From positions 148,798-206,162 of the forward strand of contig DGIS01000020.1 in assembly GCA_002386525.1 (NCBI GenBank): a stretch of 57,365 bases of DNA. The letters run 5' to 3'. Below, piece after piece: positions 43,990-52,954 of this stretch. A program made the position numbers and the translations under genes. Positions within the stretch are counted from its first letter, which is position 1. Every line of letters starts with the position of its first letter. The notes below the pieces were generated by a model. That model saw nothing but the letters and a program-made list of their open reading frames with translations. It made no database searches and was not told the origin of the DNA. The stretch is from Sphingobacterium sp. UBA4616. Its GTDB lineage: Bacteria > Bacteroidota > Bacteroidia > Sphingobacteriales > Sphingobacteriaceae.

Positions 43990-44640
43990 TTAATCTTCAA
44001 CGATTTCACTATGGATGCTCGATTTCTCTTCTTTTTCTGTTTTAAAATACCGTTTTTGAAATAAAAGAATCAAAATCACCCCTACAGAAATCGCAGAGTC
44101 TGCAATGTTGAATACAGGTCGGAAGAACAAGAATTCTTCACCTCCCCAAAACGGCACCCAGGAAGGGAAGTTACCCTGAATCAAAGGAAAGTAAAGCATA
44201 TCAACTACTTTTCCATGAAGAAAGGATGAGTATCCACCTCCTGCCGGAAATAGACTCGCTTTATCATACCAGGTGCTTTCACTAAAGATCACACCATAAA
44301 AAGCAGAATCTATGATATTTCCAAGCGCACCAGCAAGAATTAAGGCCACATTTAAGATAAAGCCTCGATTATATTTATTCTTGATCATGTAATGTAGGCC
44401 GTATCCAATCCCTGCTACGGCAAGAATGCGAAATACCGTCAAAAACAATTTGCCATAATCGCCGCCAAATTCCATGCCGTAAGCCATTCCATTATTTTCA
44501 ATAAAATGAATCTGGAAAAATTTGCCCAAGATATGGTGGCTTTGCCCAATTGTCATGGTTAGCTTAACCCAGATCTTCGACAATTGATCTATTAAAAGAA
44601 TCGCGACAATAAGTGCGATCGGTCTTGTATAACCCTTCAT
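43990..44640 (-). CDS. lspA: Lipoprotein signal peptidase (signal peptidase II)
   Basis: 216 aa inner-membrane aspartyl protease that cleaves lipoprotein signal peptides. Four membrane spans are visible. The catalytic Asp residues are in GNIIDS and FNIADSAIS. Between them is a longer periplasmic loop than in E. coli (ESTWYDKASLFPAGGGYSS), usual for Bacteroidota. Met10 of the open frame (MKGYTRPI, 44640) is taken as the start. It supplies the processing needed by lipoproteins such as the azurin in this window. Confidence 0.95.
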   Translation of the reverse strand: MKGYTRPIALIVAILLIDQLSKIWVKLTMTIGQSHHILGKFFQIHFIENNGMAYGMEFGGDYGKLFLTVFRILAVAGIGYGLHYMIKNKYNRGFILNVALILAGALGNIIDSAFYGVIFSESTWYDKASLFPAGGGYSSFLHGKVVDMLYFPLIQGNFPSWVPFWGGEEFLFFRPVFNIADSAISVGVILILLFQKRYFKTEKEEKSSIHSEIVED

Positions 44641-44695
44641 TGTGTTATAAAAATGGTCCTTGCCCAAGCAAAGACCATATATTTAATGCCTAAAA

Positions 44696-45082
44696 TTAAT
44701 ATTGTTTGTTTTTCGCTTCGATGCTCAGAGTCGTATGTGGAACAGCTTTCAAACGTTCTTTTTGAATCAGTTTTCCGGTTTCTCTACAAATACCATACGT
44801 TTTGTTCTCGATGCGCACCAACGCTGCTTCAAGGTTGTCGATAAATTTCTTTTGACGAGCAGCCAGCTGATTAGTTTGCTCTTTTTCTAAAGTAGCTGAA
44901 CCGTCTTCCAATGTCTTGTACGTTCCAGCAGTATCGTCGGTACCATTAGCATTACTGTTATTAAGCGTTGCGGTCAACGAGGAAAGCTCTTCTTTTGCTA
45001 TTCTAAGCTTGTCCAAGATAATATCTTTGAATTCTTGTAATTCTGAATCGCTATAGCGTGTTTTCTCGTTGTTGTTTGCCAT
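44696..45082 (-). CDS. TraR/DksA-family protein with degenerate zinc finger
   Basis: 128 aa: a long helical coiled-coil hairpin (about 8-100) and a C-terminal zinc-finger remnant YGICRETGKLIQKERLKAVP. Only one cysteine of the usual four remains (residue about 98), so zinc binding is doubtful. DksA proteins bind RNA polymerase through the secondary channel. The gene lies 3 bases after ileS and 55 bases before lspA, an operon order common in Bacteroidota. A DksA-like transcription role is inferred. Confidence 0.88.
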   Translation of the reverse strand: MANNNEKTRYSDSELQEFKDIILDKLRIAKEELSSLTATLNNSNANGTDDTAGTYKTLEDGSATLEKEQTNQLAARQKKFIDNLEAALVRIENKTYGICRETGKLIQKERLKAVPHTTLSIEAKNKQY

Positions 45083-45085
45083 AAT

Positions 45086-48000
45086 TTAATTTTTTTGGAT
45101 TAATGCCTTAAGTTCTTTGCCATCGATCTCGATGGTCTCTCCTTCAGTTAGTGAATCTTCAAATACCAATGAATCGGCTAGAATTTCGGTGCAAATATAC
45201 GATAAATTTTCGTTGGCAGCATTGACCACTTCTGAAGCAGCTGTTAACTTTACGTTAATTCTATCCGTTACTTCTAATCCTTTATCCTTCCTTAGATTTT
45301 GTAGGCGGTTGATCAATTCTCTTGACAAACCTTCTTTTTTCAATTCTTCGGTGATATGTACATCTAATGCTACGGTCAATTTACCTAGATTCGCTACTTG
45401 CCATCCTTCAACGTCTTCTGCTATAATTTCTACATCGCTCAGTAAAATCGTATATGGCGTGCCTGCTAGGGCCAATTCGCCTATTGATTCCAACGTGCTG
45501 ATTTGATCTATAGTCAACGATTGGATAGACGAAGAAACTAACTTCATATCCTTACCAACTTTCGCGCCAAGAGCTTTGAAATTTGGTTTTATTTTTTTCT
45601 TAATAATACCAGTGGTATCTGTAATGAACTCGATATCTTTGATATTGGTCTCAGAAAGTATCAGATCTTTTACTTTCTCTACCTTTTCTTGGAAAGCACT
45701 ATCAAGTACTGGAACCAAAATTTTGTTTAATGGTTGACGTACATTGATGGAGGTCTTCTTACGCAGCGAAAGTGTCAAAGAGGAGATGTCTTGTGCTAAA
45801 GACATACGTTCTTCCAATTCTTTATCGACCAAAATCTCGTTGTATACTGGGAAATTGGCTAAGTGCACAGACTCAACCTGCTCCTTGTTCGTGGCTGCAT
45901 TCAAATCCAAGAATAACCGATCCGAGAAAAATGGCGATATTGGCGACATCAATTTCGCTATCGTATTAAGACAGGTATAAAGTGTTTGATAAGCAGAAAT
46001 TTTATCTTCTGAGTAATCGCCCTTCCAGAAGCGACGACGGCAAAGTCGAACATACCAGTTGCTGAGATGTTCATCAACAAAGTTTTGGATAGCTCGTGCG
46101 GCTTTTGTAGGCTCGTAATCAGCCAAGTATTCGTCTACTTGTTTTGTCAAGGAATTTAATAAGGAGATAATCCAACGGTCAATTTCAGGACGTTTTTCCA
46201 AAGCAATATCTGGTTCTGAATACGAGAACTTATCGATATTGGCATACAATGCAAAAAAGGCGTAGGTATTGTATAAAGTACCAAAGAATTTACGACGGAC
46301 TTCATCTAAGCCTTCCATATTGAATTTAAGATTGTCCCAAGGCGCGGCATTACTGATCATATACCAGCGAGTCGCGTCTGCACTGTATTGATCGATTGTC
46401 GAGAATGGATCAACACCATTGCCTATACGTTTGGACATTTTATTTCCATTTTTATCTAACACCAAGCCATTGGAAACCACATTTTTGAAGGAAACCGATT
46501 TGTACATCATCGTTGAAATCGCATGCAAGGTAAAGAACCAGCCCCGTGTTTGATCAACCCCTTCAGCGATAAAGTCTGCCGGATATGCATGATCAAATCC
46601 AGCTTTAAAAGGAAACTCTTCCCCTTTAGCTAATTTTTCGTGATCCAATCCCCATTGTGCATAAGGCATTGCTCCCGAATCAAACCAGACGTCGATTAAG
46701 TCAGGTTCACGGAACAACTTTTGGCCAGCGTCGGAAACAAGAACGATGTCATCCACATATGGACGATGTAAATCCAATTGTTCTGTGCCAAACTTATCCA
46801 AGTAAGCTTTGTTTTTTGCTTTTTCTTCATCAGACAAAATAGCTGAGGTCAAAGAAACTTCCAATAAGGATTTTAATTCAGGTAAGGAGCCTATACAAAC
46901 TTCTTCATTTTCGTCTTCTGAACGCCAGATAGGAAGTGGAGTTCCCCAGTAACGCGAACGTGAGAGGTTCCAGTCTACCAAGTTTTCTAACCAGTTTCCG
47001 AAGCGGCCGGTACCGGTTGCTTCAGGTTTCCAGTTGATGGTTTTATTTAATGCAACCAAATCTTCCTTCACTGCTGTCGTGCGGATAAACCAGCTATCTA
47101 ATGGATAGTATAGGACAGGTTTGTCTGTACGCCAACAATGTGGATAGGTATGCTCATATTTTTTGACATCGAAAGCTTTGTTGTCCTCTTTTAATTTGAT
47201 AGAGATCAATACATCCGTTGGTTTAAAATCTTCTTTTGAACGTTCCTCTGGACTATAATATTCCTCTTTAACAAATCTTCCGGCAAAATCTGTAATTTCA
47301 CTTACAAAACGGCCCGTACGGTCAACGGTAGGAACTTCTTTTCCATTTTCATCTTTTACCAAGATGCCCGGTACACCATGTTCTTTCGCTACACGAAAGT
47401 CGTCCGCACCATAAGTAGGAGCAGCGTGGACAATACCAGTACCATCTTCGGTGGTGACAAAATCACCTGGGATAACGCGGAAGGCATTTTCTTGTAAGTC
47501 CTCGTTGGTGATATAAGGCAACAATTGCTCATAGCGCAGGCCTACAAGCTCTTCACCTACAAATTCAGCGGCAAGTTCCCAAGGAATTACTTTGTCGCCC
47601 AATTTATAGTCCTGGAAGGATGCATTTTCTCCTTCTGCTTTAAAATGCTTACCGATTAAATCTTTCGCCAATATAACAGATACAGGAGCGCCGGTATATT
47701 TATTGAAAGTTTTAACCTTAACATAGTTTATTTTCTTGCCTACAACCAAAGCCGTGTTGGATGGTAAAGTCCATGGTGTGGTCGTCCAGGCGATAAAAGC
47801 GACATCTTCGGCTTCATCGTCAACTAACTTTTCTATCGCTGGATGAAGCTGACTTTTGATCAGTCTAAATTCGGCAACGATGGTCGTATCCTTCACATCT
47901 TTATAGGTGCCTGGTTGGTTAAGTTCATGTGAACTCAATCCAGTACCTGCGGCAGGGGAATATGGCTGTATCGTGTAACCTTTATACAAAAGACCTTTCT

Positions 48001-48499
48001 TGTAAAGCTCTTTCAATAAATACCATAAGGTTTCGATATACTCATTTTTGTAAGTAATATAAGGATGTTCAAGGTCAACCCAATAGCCCATTTTGGTAGT
48101 TAGGTCATTCCATACATCGGTATATTTCATTACTTCCTTACGGCAGGCATCATTATATTGTTTTACGGTGATTTTTTTACCGATATCCTCTTTAGTGATA
48201 CCAAGAGCTTTTTCGACCGCAAGTTCAATGGGCAGGCCATGGGTGTCCCAGCCGCCTTTTCGTTTCACTTGGTAGCCTTTCAAAGTCTTGTAACGGCAGA
48301 AAATATCCTTAATCGTACGGGCCATCACGTGGTGAATCCCTGGCATTCCATTTGCAGAAGGTGGACCTTCAAAAAATGTATAGGTCTTGCTCTCAGGACG
48401 ATTATTGATACTTTTTTCGAATATTTTTTCCTGTTTCCAACGGGTCAAAATCTCTTTACCTATCTCGGGTAAATTTAACTGCTTATATTCTTTGTACAT
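45086..48499 (-). CDS. ileS: Isoleucyl-tRNA synthetase
   Basis: 1137 aa class I synthetase that charges tRNA-Ile. The HIGH-type signature is GPPSANGMPGIHH (45-57); the KMSKR loop is intact at residues 687-691. The editing domain (about 200-420) includes TTPWTLPSNTAL, and GWDTHGLPIE is the family signature. The long form (over 1030 aa) is the eukaryote-like/IleS2 type associated with mupirocin tolerance in other bacteria; that property is an inference. No T-box or other leader was seen upstream. Confidence 0.97.
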   Translation of the reverse strand: MYKEYKQLNLPEIGKEILTRWKQEKIFEKSINNRPESKTYTFFEGPPSANGMPGIHHVMARTIKDIFCRYKTLKGYQVKRKGGWDTHGLPIELAVEKALGITKEDIGKKITVKQYNDACRKEVMKYTDVWNDLTTKMGYWVDLEHPYITYKNEYIETLWYLLKELYKKGLLYKGYTIQPYSPAAGTGLSSHELNQPGTYKDVKDTTIVAEFRLIKSQLHPAIEKLVDDEAEDVAFIAWTTTPWTLPSNTALVVGKKINYVKVKTFNKYTGAPVSVILAKDLIGKHFKAEGENASFQDYKLGDKVIPWELAAEFVGEELVGLRYEQLLPYITNEDLQENAFRVIPGDFVTTEDGTGIVHAAPTYGADDFRVAKEHGVPGILVKDENGKEVPTVDRTGRFVSEITDFAGRFVKEEYYSPEERSKEDFKPTDVLISIKLKEDNKAFDVKKYEHTYPHCWRTDKPVLYYPLDSWFIRTTAVKEDLVALNKTINWKPEATGTGRFGNWLENLVDWNLSRSRYWGTPLPIWRSEDENEEVCIGSLPELKSLLEVSLTSAILSDEEKAKNKAYLDKFGTEQLDLHRPYVDDIVLVSDAGQKLFREPDLIDVWFDSGAMPYAQWGLDHEKLAKGEEFPFKAGFDHAYPADFIAEGVDQTRGWFFTLHAISTMMYKSVSFKNVVSNGLVLDKNGNKMSKRIGNGVDPFSTIDQYSADATRWYMISNAAPWDNLKFNMEGLDEVRRKFFGTLYNTYAFFALYANIDKFSYSEPDIALEKRPEIDRWIISLLNSLTKQVDEYLADYEPTKAARAIQNFVDEHLSNWYVRLCRRRFWKGDYSEDKISAYQTLYTCLNTIAKLMSPISPFFSDRLFLDLNAATNKEQVESVHLANFPVYNEILVDKELEERMSLAQDISSLTLSLRKKTSINVRQPLNKILVPVLDSAFQEKVEKVKDLILSETNIKDIEFITDTTGIIKKKIKPNFKALGAKVGKDMKLVSSSIQSLTIDQISTLESIGELALAGTPYTILLSDVEIIAEDVEGWQVANLGKLTVALDVHITEELKKEGLSRELINRLQNLRKDKGLEVTDRINVKLTAASEVVNAANENLSYICTEILADSLVFEDSLTEGETIEIDGKELKALIQKN

Positions 48500-48658
48500 C
48501 AGACTGTTGTATGCTTCTTTTCTAAAGGTCGCTAATTTAGTGATTTATGATGGAAAATGAAAGAGGGCTTTGTAGTGGTAATATCATTAAGTTGCAGGGA
48601 ACTTTATAGCATCTAACTTCTGTCAAATGGCAAACAGGATGTCGACAGCTGCAACAAT

Positions 48659-48690
48659 AAAGGGACTACCCATGGCAGTCCCTTTATTAT
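48659..48690 (-). terminator. Terminator after the IscA-type gene
   Basis: AAAGGGACT / AGTCCCTTT stem with a 9-base loop, 27 bases past the IscA-type stop. T-runs occur on both sides. Confidence 0.75.
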
Positions 48691-48711
48691 TTCATTCGTC
48701 AATAAATGCTG

Positions 48712-49062
48712 CTATGCAGAGAAGCTGCTTCCGCATCCGCAAGTGCTAGTTGCATTCGGATTATTGAATGTGAAGCCCCGTGCATCGAGCCCTGATTTAA
48801 AGTCAATTTCCATACCTGCAAGATATAAGCCATGTGCTTTGTTCATAAAGATGCGAATTCCTTGGATTTCGTATTCGTTATCACCATCCTTTTTTTGATC
48901 AAAGCCCAAGATATAACTCATTCCCGAACAACCGCCACCTTCGACACCTACGCGTAAACCAAAATCATCAGAGATTTCTTGTTGATCCTTTAATTTATTC
49001 AGTTCCTTGATTGCCCCTTCTGTCAACGAAACAGGAGCAACTGCTGTATGTTCTGTACTCAT
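48712..49062 (-). CDS. A-type iron-sulfur carrier (IscA/ErpA family)
   Basis: 116 aa HesB-like protein that carries Fe-S clusters to target proteins. The three cluster-binding cysteines are seen in GGGCSGMSY and the C-terminal CGCGSSF. The core VSLTEGAIKELNKL and GLRVGVEGGGCSG blocks are canonical. The open frame extends 30 codons upstream, but MSTEHTAVAPVS at 49062 is the likely start. Complex I subunit NuoB in this window is one possible client protein. Confidence 0.93.
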   Translation of the reverse strand: MSTEHTAVAPVSLTEGAIKELNKLKDQQEISDDFGLRVGVEGGGCSGMSYILGFDQKKDGDNEYEIQGIRIFMNKAHGLYLAGMEIDFKSGLDARGFTFNNPNATSTCGCGSSFSA

Positions 49063-49090
49063 TATAATAATTTTTTTAGCCAATCCAATA

Positions 49091-49098
49091 CAAAAATA
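49091..49098 (-). promoter_or_regulatory. Candidate -7 box for the IscA-type gene
   Basis: TATTTTTG, exact TAnnTTTG, 28 bases before the ATG at 49062. No -33 box at proper spacing. Confidence 0.4.
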
Positions 49099-49265
49099 CA
49101 CTTTTTTAGTGGCAAATCGCTTGATATGGATTTTTTGACATTTTCGAAACATTCAGTTTTTCGTGTGCATATTTAGCCCATCGTACGGTATAATGTTCCT
49201 TGACTAATTAGGTAATTTGCATAAATAAGTTGATTTTGCTAAGAACATTTAATAAAATATGGCTT

Positions 49266-49300
49266 TTTGTCGATATTCTTTATGGAATATGCTATCTTTG
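49266..49300 (+). promoter_or_regulatory. Promoter of glyA
   Basis: TTTG (49266-49269), 23 bases, then TATCTTTG (49293-49300), exact consensus. Transcription start expected near 49307, about 40 bases before the ATG. The leader shows no riboswitch-like structure. Confidence 0.55.
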
Positions 49301-49347
49301 AGGCATTAAAATAAACTACAAAATTTACTTTACAACATTTAAAAATA

Positions 49348-50619
49348 ATGGAAAGAGATCAAGCCATTTTTAATTTAATAGCTGATGAGCTTAAACGCCA
49401 AGAAGAAGGTATTGAATTAATTGCTTCAGAAAACTTTGTTTCAAAACAAGTGATGGAAGCTGCTGGTTCAGTGTTGACAAATAAATATGCAGAAGGCCTC
49501 CCTGGAAAACGTTACTATGGAGGTTGTGAAGTTGTGGATGAGATTGAAACCATCGCAATTGATCGCGCAAAGCAATTGTTTGGTGCAGAATGGGTAAATG
49601 TTCAGCCTCACTCTGGTGCACAGGCAAATGCCGCTGTTTTTTTGGCAACCATCAAACCCGGCGACAAAATCTTAGGCCTTGATTTATCTCATGGTGGTCA
49701 CTTGACACATGGTTCACCAGCTAACCTATCTGGTAAGATCTATCAACCATTATTTTATGGTGTAAAAGAAGATACTGGTCTAATCGACTATGAGCAATTG
49801 GAAGAAACAGCACTTCGCGAAAAACCTAAAATGATCATTTGTGGTGCTTCTGCGTATTCTCGTGATTGGGACTATGCACGTATCCGTAAAGTTGCAGACG
49901 AAATTGGAGCTATCGTGATGGCTGATATTTCTCACCCTGCTGGTTTAATCGCGCGTGGTTTATTGAACGATCCACTTCCACACTGTCATATCGTTACGAC
50001 AACGACACACAAAACGCTTCGTGGTCCACGTGGCGGTATGATTATGGTCGGTAAAGATTTTGAGAATCCTTGGGGTATCAAAACACCTAAAGGTGAAATC
50101 CGTACAATTACGCAACTATTGGATCTGGCTGTATTCCCAGGTACACAAGGTGGTCCTTTGGAGCATACCATTGCTGCGAAAGCAATCGCATACGGTGAGG
50201 CTTTATCTGATGATTATATGGAATATATCGTTCAGGTGAAGAAAAATGCAGCGGCATTGGCACAATTCTTTGTAGAAAGAGATTACAAGATCATCTCTGG
50301 CGGTACAGACAATCACTTGATGTTGGTGGATCTTCGCAACAAAGATATTTCTGGTAAAGAAGCAGAGGCTGTATTGGGCAAAGCAGGTATCACGACAAAC
50401 AAAAACATGGTTCCTTTCGATACACGTTCTCCTTTTGTGACTTCAGGCGTACGTTTTGGTACAGCTGCCATTACAACACGTGGTATTAAAGAAAATGAAA
50501 TAATACAGATCGGCGAATTGATCGATGAGGCATTGAAAAATGCATCTAACGATGCCCAACTGGATTTGATCCATGGTAAAGTAAGAGCAATGATGGCTGA
50601 ATTCCCATTGTATAAATAA
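49348..50619 (+). CDS. glyA: Serine hydroxymethyltransferase
   Basis: 423-aa PLP enzyme that interconverts serine and glycine, charging tetrahydrofolate. The PLP lysine is Lys222 in [13 protein letters not shown]. Conserved [21 protein letters not shown] and [10 protein letters not shown] blocks are visible. Length is canonical. It is a single gene with its own promoter and terminator, and it supplies one-carbon units used in purine synthesis, for which purK and purE lie 5 kb downstream. Confidence 0.98.
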   Translation: MERDQAIFNLIADELKRQEEGIELIASENFVSKQVMEAAGSVLTNKYAEGLPGKRYYGGCEVVDEIETIAIDRAKQLFGAEWVNVQPHSGAQANAAVFLATIKPGDKILGLDLSHGGHLTHGSPANLSGKIYQPLFYGVKEDTGLIDYEQLEETALREKPKMIICGASAYSRDWDYARIRKVADEIGAIVMADISHPAGLIARGLLNDPLPHCHIVTTTTHKTLRGPRGGMIMVGKDFENPWGIKTPKGEIRTITQLLDLAVFPGTQGGPLEHTIAAKAIAYGEALSDDYMEYIVQVKKNAAALAQFFVERDYKIISGGTDNHLMLVDLRNKDISGKEAEAVLGKAGITTNKNMVPFDTRSPFVTSGVRFGTAAITTRGIKENEIIQIGELIDEALKNASNDAQLDLIHGKVRAMMAEFPLYK

Positions 50620-50637
50620 GACATTCCCCTAGGAATA

Positions 50638-50676
50638 AAAAAAGCGGAATTACCGATAAGGTGGTTCCGCTTTTTT
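50638..50676 (+). terminator. Terminator of glyA
   Basis: AAAAGCGGAA / TTCCGCTTTTTT with a nested ACC/GGT pair in the loop, 20 bases after the stop. Confidence 0.85.
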
Positions 50677-51137
50677 ATTCCTTTTTCTAAAGCTATTCTC
50701 AATGTCATGTTTACGATATAAGTACCTATCAACTTAACCTATCATAGGAATTTTATACTTATCTGAGCCGTACTTTAAACAGTTCTTATAGGGATTCCGA
50801 ATGAGGTCCCTATTAGCTCCCTACAAAGTACCAATTATATAACGCACTGGGACCGTGTTGTCCTTCTTATGTGCTACTGCTATTTTTAGTTTGTTTTGTG
50901 GTGGAGGAATTGCCGTAAGAGCGGCGTTTTGGAAATGGGGAGAGGAAACTTATTTTTAAATGTTAAAAAGTCTTAAAATAAAATGTAATAATTTGATTAC
51001 TCATTTATTTTGCTGTAATTTGATTCGTGATTAATTAATTGTTTTACAATAAGAAAGGATAGGTTATACGACAAACATTTACATTTTAACACAGAACTGA
51101 TAATTTATTTGCGAACTGCTAAAAAAGTAAGTGACGT
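50677..51137. other. 461-base gene-free interval before a sigma-factor gene
   Basis: No ORF with recognisable sequence, repeat or RNA structure was found. A TTTATTTG sequence (51104-51111, seven of eight positions of TAnnTTTG) 26 bases before the sigma-factor ATG is a possible -7 box. The length suggests a long leader or regulatory region, but nothing specific can be supported. Confidence 0.4.
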
Positions 51138-51734
51138 ATGAGACTTTTAAAAAGTAAAAGCGATCAAGAGTTGATCCAAATGTATGTCGGTGGCCAAGAG
51201 TCTGGCCTAGAGGCATTGTTGAATCGATATAAATCGAAAATTTATACCTCTATATATATGAAAGTGAAAGATGAATATCTTGCTGAAGATATTTTTCAAG
51301 AAACTTTCATTAAAATCATTAACACACTAAAATCAGGTAAATATAATGAGGAAGGGAAGTTTTTACCTTGGGCTATCCGTATAGCACATAATATGATTGT
51401 TGACTTTTTTAGAAAGGCAAAGCGTGCTCCGAATATTGTAAATGCTGATGGGTTTGATATTTTTGAGGTTCTCGAATTTAGCGACGAGAGTGCTGAGTCA
51501 AAGATGCTAAAAAAACAGGTCGATGTGGACCTCAAGAAAATGATTCAAAAGCTTCCCGACGATCAAAAAGAAGTGCTCATTATGCGGCACTTTTGTGATA
51601 TGAGCTTTAAAGATATCGCAGAAATCACCGAAGTAAGTATCAATACAGCTTTGGGAAGAATGCGTTACGCACTGAGTAATTTACGTAAGATGATCGAAGG
51701 TACTGATCTTACATTACAAATGGGGTATTTGTAA
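51138..51734 (+). CDS. Sigma-70 family (ECF-type) RNA polymerase sigma factor
   Basis: 198 aa. Region 2: SGLEALLNRYKSKIY, YLAEDIFQETFIKII, FLPWAIRIAHNMIVDFFRK (residues about 22-95). Region 4: LPDDQKEVLIMRHFCDMSFKDIA and VSINTALGRMRYALSNLRK (about 135-185). This type is highly conserved and stand-alone in Bacteroidota, and no anti-sigma gene is next to it here. It ends in a TLQMGYL tail. The regulon cannot be read from this window. Confidence 0.93.
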   Translation: MRLLKSKSDQELIQMYVGGQESGLEALLNRYKSKIYTSIYMKVKDEYLAEDIFQETFIKIINTLKSGKYNEEGKFLPWAIRIAHNMIVDFFRKAKRAPNIVNADGFDIFEVLEFSDESAESKMLKKQVDVDLKKMIQKLPDDQKEVLIMRHFCDMSFKDIAEITEVSINTALGRMRYALSNLRKMIEGTDLTLQMGYL

Positions 51735-51763
51735 TAACTAAGGGCGTTAATCGCCCTTAGTTA
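51735..51763 (+). terminator. Terminator of the sigma-factor gene
   Basis: Perfect 12-bp stem TAACTAAGGGCG / CGCCCTTAGTTA with a 5-base loop, directly after the stop codon; a T-rich stretch follows. Confidence 0.8.
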
Positions 51764-52127
51764 TTATCCCCTTTTTCTATCCTCTGCTCAATTATACGGC
51801 TATAGTTCCAGCCTGCAAAAGTAGTTTTTTAAAAAGCATTCGTTGTATAATTTTACCCGCCAATTGATTTAGTCTATTTCCGAAAGGCATACTGTAAGAA
51901 CGGCTTCTTGTGTATTGTTAGAACGCGAGGAGGTTAGTTGAAACCTAATATGATGGTAACTTATTTAAAGTCATGAGGTAAATATGTCATGTGGAGATCA
52001 GAAGAATATGTTCTTTTTGTCAGGTCAAAGAGTTTTTTTATCTTAGAAGTTTATGTAAATGCCTTTTTTCAAGAACTGGAATAAGGTTTGATAGTCATAT
52101 AATAACTATAAAAACGATTAAATAGCT
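51764..52127. other. 364-base gene-free interval
   Basis: No supported gene, repeat or RNA fold. No clear TAnnTTTG box precedes the metallopeptidase gene. Confidence 0.4.
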
Positions 52128-52823
52128 ATGTACTTGATTTTATTCATTGGGATAATGGTGGTGAGCCTGATTGTCCAAACAAGATTCAAAAACAAATTTA
52201 AGAAATACGCTGAGATGCCATTGAATAATGGGATGTCCGGAGCTGAGATTGCGCAAAAAATGTTAAATGATAACGGTATATATGATGTAAAGGTATTATC
52301 TATCCCAGACCGTTTGGGAGATCACTATAATCCGTCAGATAAAACCGTGAATTTAAGTCCCGAAGTTTACAGTGGTCGTAGTGTTGCAGCTGCAGCAGTA
52401 GCGGCGCACGAATGTGGTCACGCTGTACAGCATGCTAAAGCTTATAAATGGCTGGGATTTCGTTCGGCAATGGTGCCCATGGTAAATGCTGCCTCCAAGC
52501 TGACATCTTGGGTGTTGATGCTTGGTGTTATGTTGTTTGCTTTTTCTAAAGGTGGTAATCCATGGCTTTTAGCGGTCGGTGTAGGCGCATTGGCTATTAC
52601 GACTATATTTTCTTTTATCACCTTACCTGTAGAGTTTGATGCTTCAAACCGTGCATTGGAATGGTTAAACCATGCTGGCGTGACTTACAACGGAGAAGAG
52701 CATGAGGGGGCAAAAGATGCTTTGAAATGGGCAGCGATGACGTATGTGGTAGCGGCATTAAGTGCGTTGGTGACACTTTTGTATTATGCCTCAATTTTAT
52801 TTGGTGGCCGTAGAAGTGATTAA
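52128..52823 (+). CDS. Membrane zinc metallopeptidase, YugP family
   Basis: 231 aa. An N-terminal membrane span (2-17), then a cytoplasmic or extracytoplasmic catalytic part with HECGHAVQH (His94, Glu95, His98) and three more membrane spans (about 115-135, 140-160, 205-228). The DRLGDHYNPSDKTVNLSPEVY segment before the zinc site is typical of the YugP/Zn-peptidase-2 family. Substrate unknown; membrane-protein quality control is a guess. Monocistronic, with a terminator. Confidence 0.9.
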   Translation: MYLILFIGIMVVSLIVQTRFKNKFKKYAEMPLNNGMSGAEIAQKMLNDNGIYDVKVLSIPDRLGDHYNPSDKTVNLSPEVYSGRSVAAAAVAAHECGHAVQHAKAYKWLGFRSAMVPMVNAASKLTSWVLMLGVMLFAFSKGGNPWLLAVGVGALAITTIFSFITLPVEFDASNRALEWLNHAGVTYNGEEHEGAKDALKWAAMTYVVAALSALVTLLYYASILFGGRRSD

Positions 52824-52849
52824 ATAGAGGTAGTGTACTTTTTTTACAT

Positions 52850-52881
52850 AAATGCGATTATTTTTTATAGTCGCATTTTTT
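52850..52881 (+). terminator. Terminator of the YugP-like gene
   Basis: AATGCGA-TTA / TAG-TCGCATT stem with T-rich loop followed by TTTTT, 27 bases after the stop. Confidence 0.7.
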
Positions 52882-52917
52882 ATGGCGTGTTAATGAGGTT
52901 ACTATAGACAATTTTTT

Positions 52918-52925
52918 TAACTTTG
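52918..52925 (+). promoter_or_regulatory. -7 box of ffh
   Basis: TAACTTTG, exact TAnnTTTG, 29 bases before the ATG. The -33 position lacks a clear TTTG. Confidence 0.45.
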
Positions 52926-52954
52926 CTGTTTATATAGAATAAGATTCAGATTTT

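Noticed and set aside
45117..45506. 129-codon plus-strand ORF
   Set aside because: Antisense shadow of ileS, with Ser-rich, low-information sequence.
48500..48560. T-box or other leader before ileS
   Set aside because: Only a short AT-rich leader with no conserved T-box sequence or terminator hairpin.
49063..49347. Glycine or folate riboswitch before glyA
   Set aside because: The predicted transcript leader is only about 40 bases and has no suitable structure.
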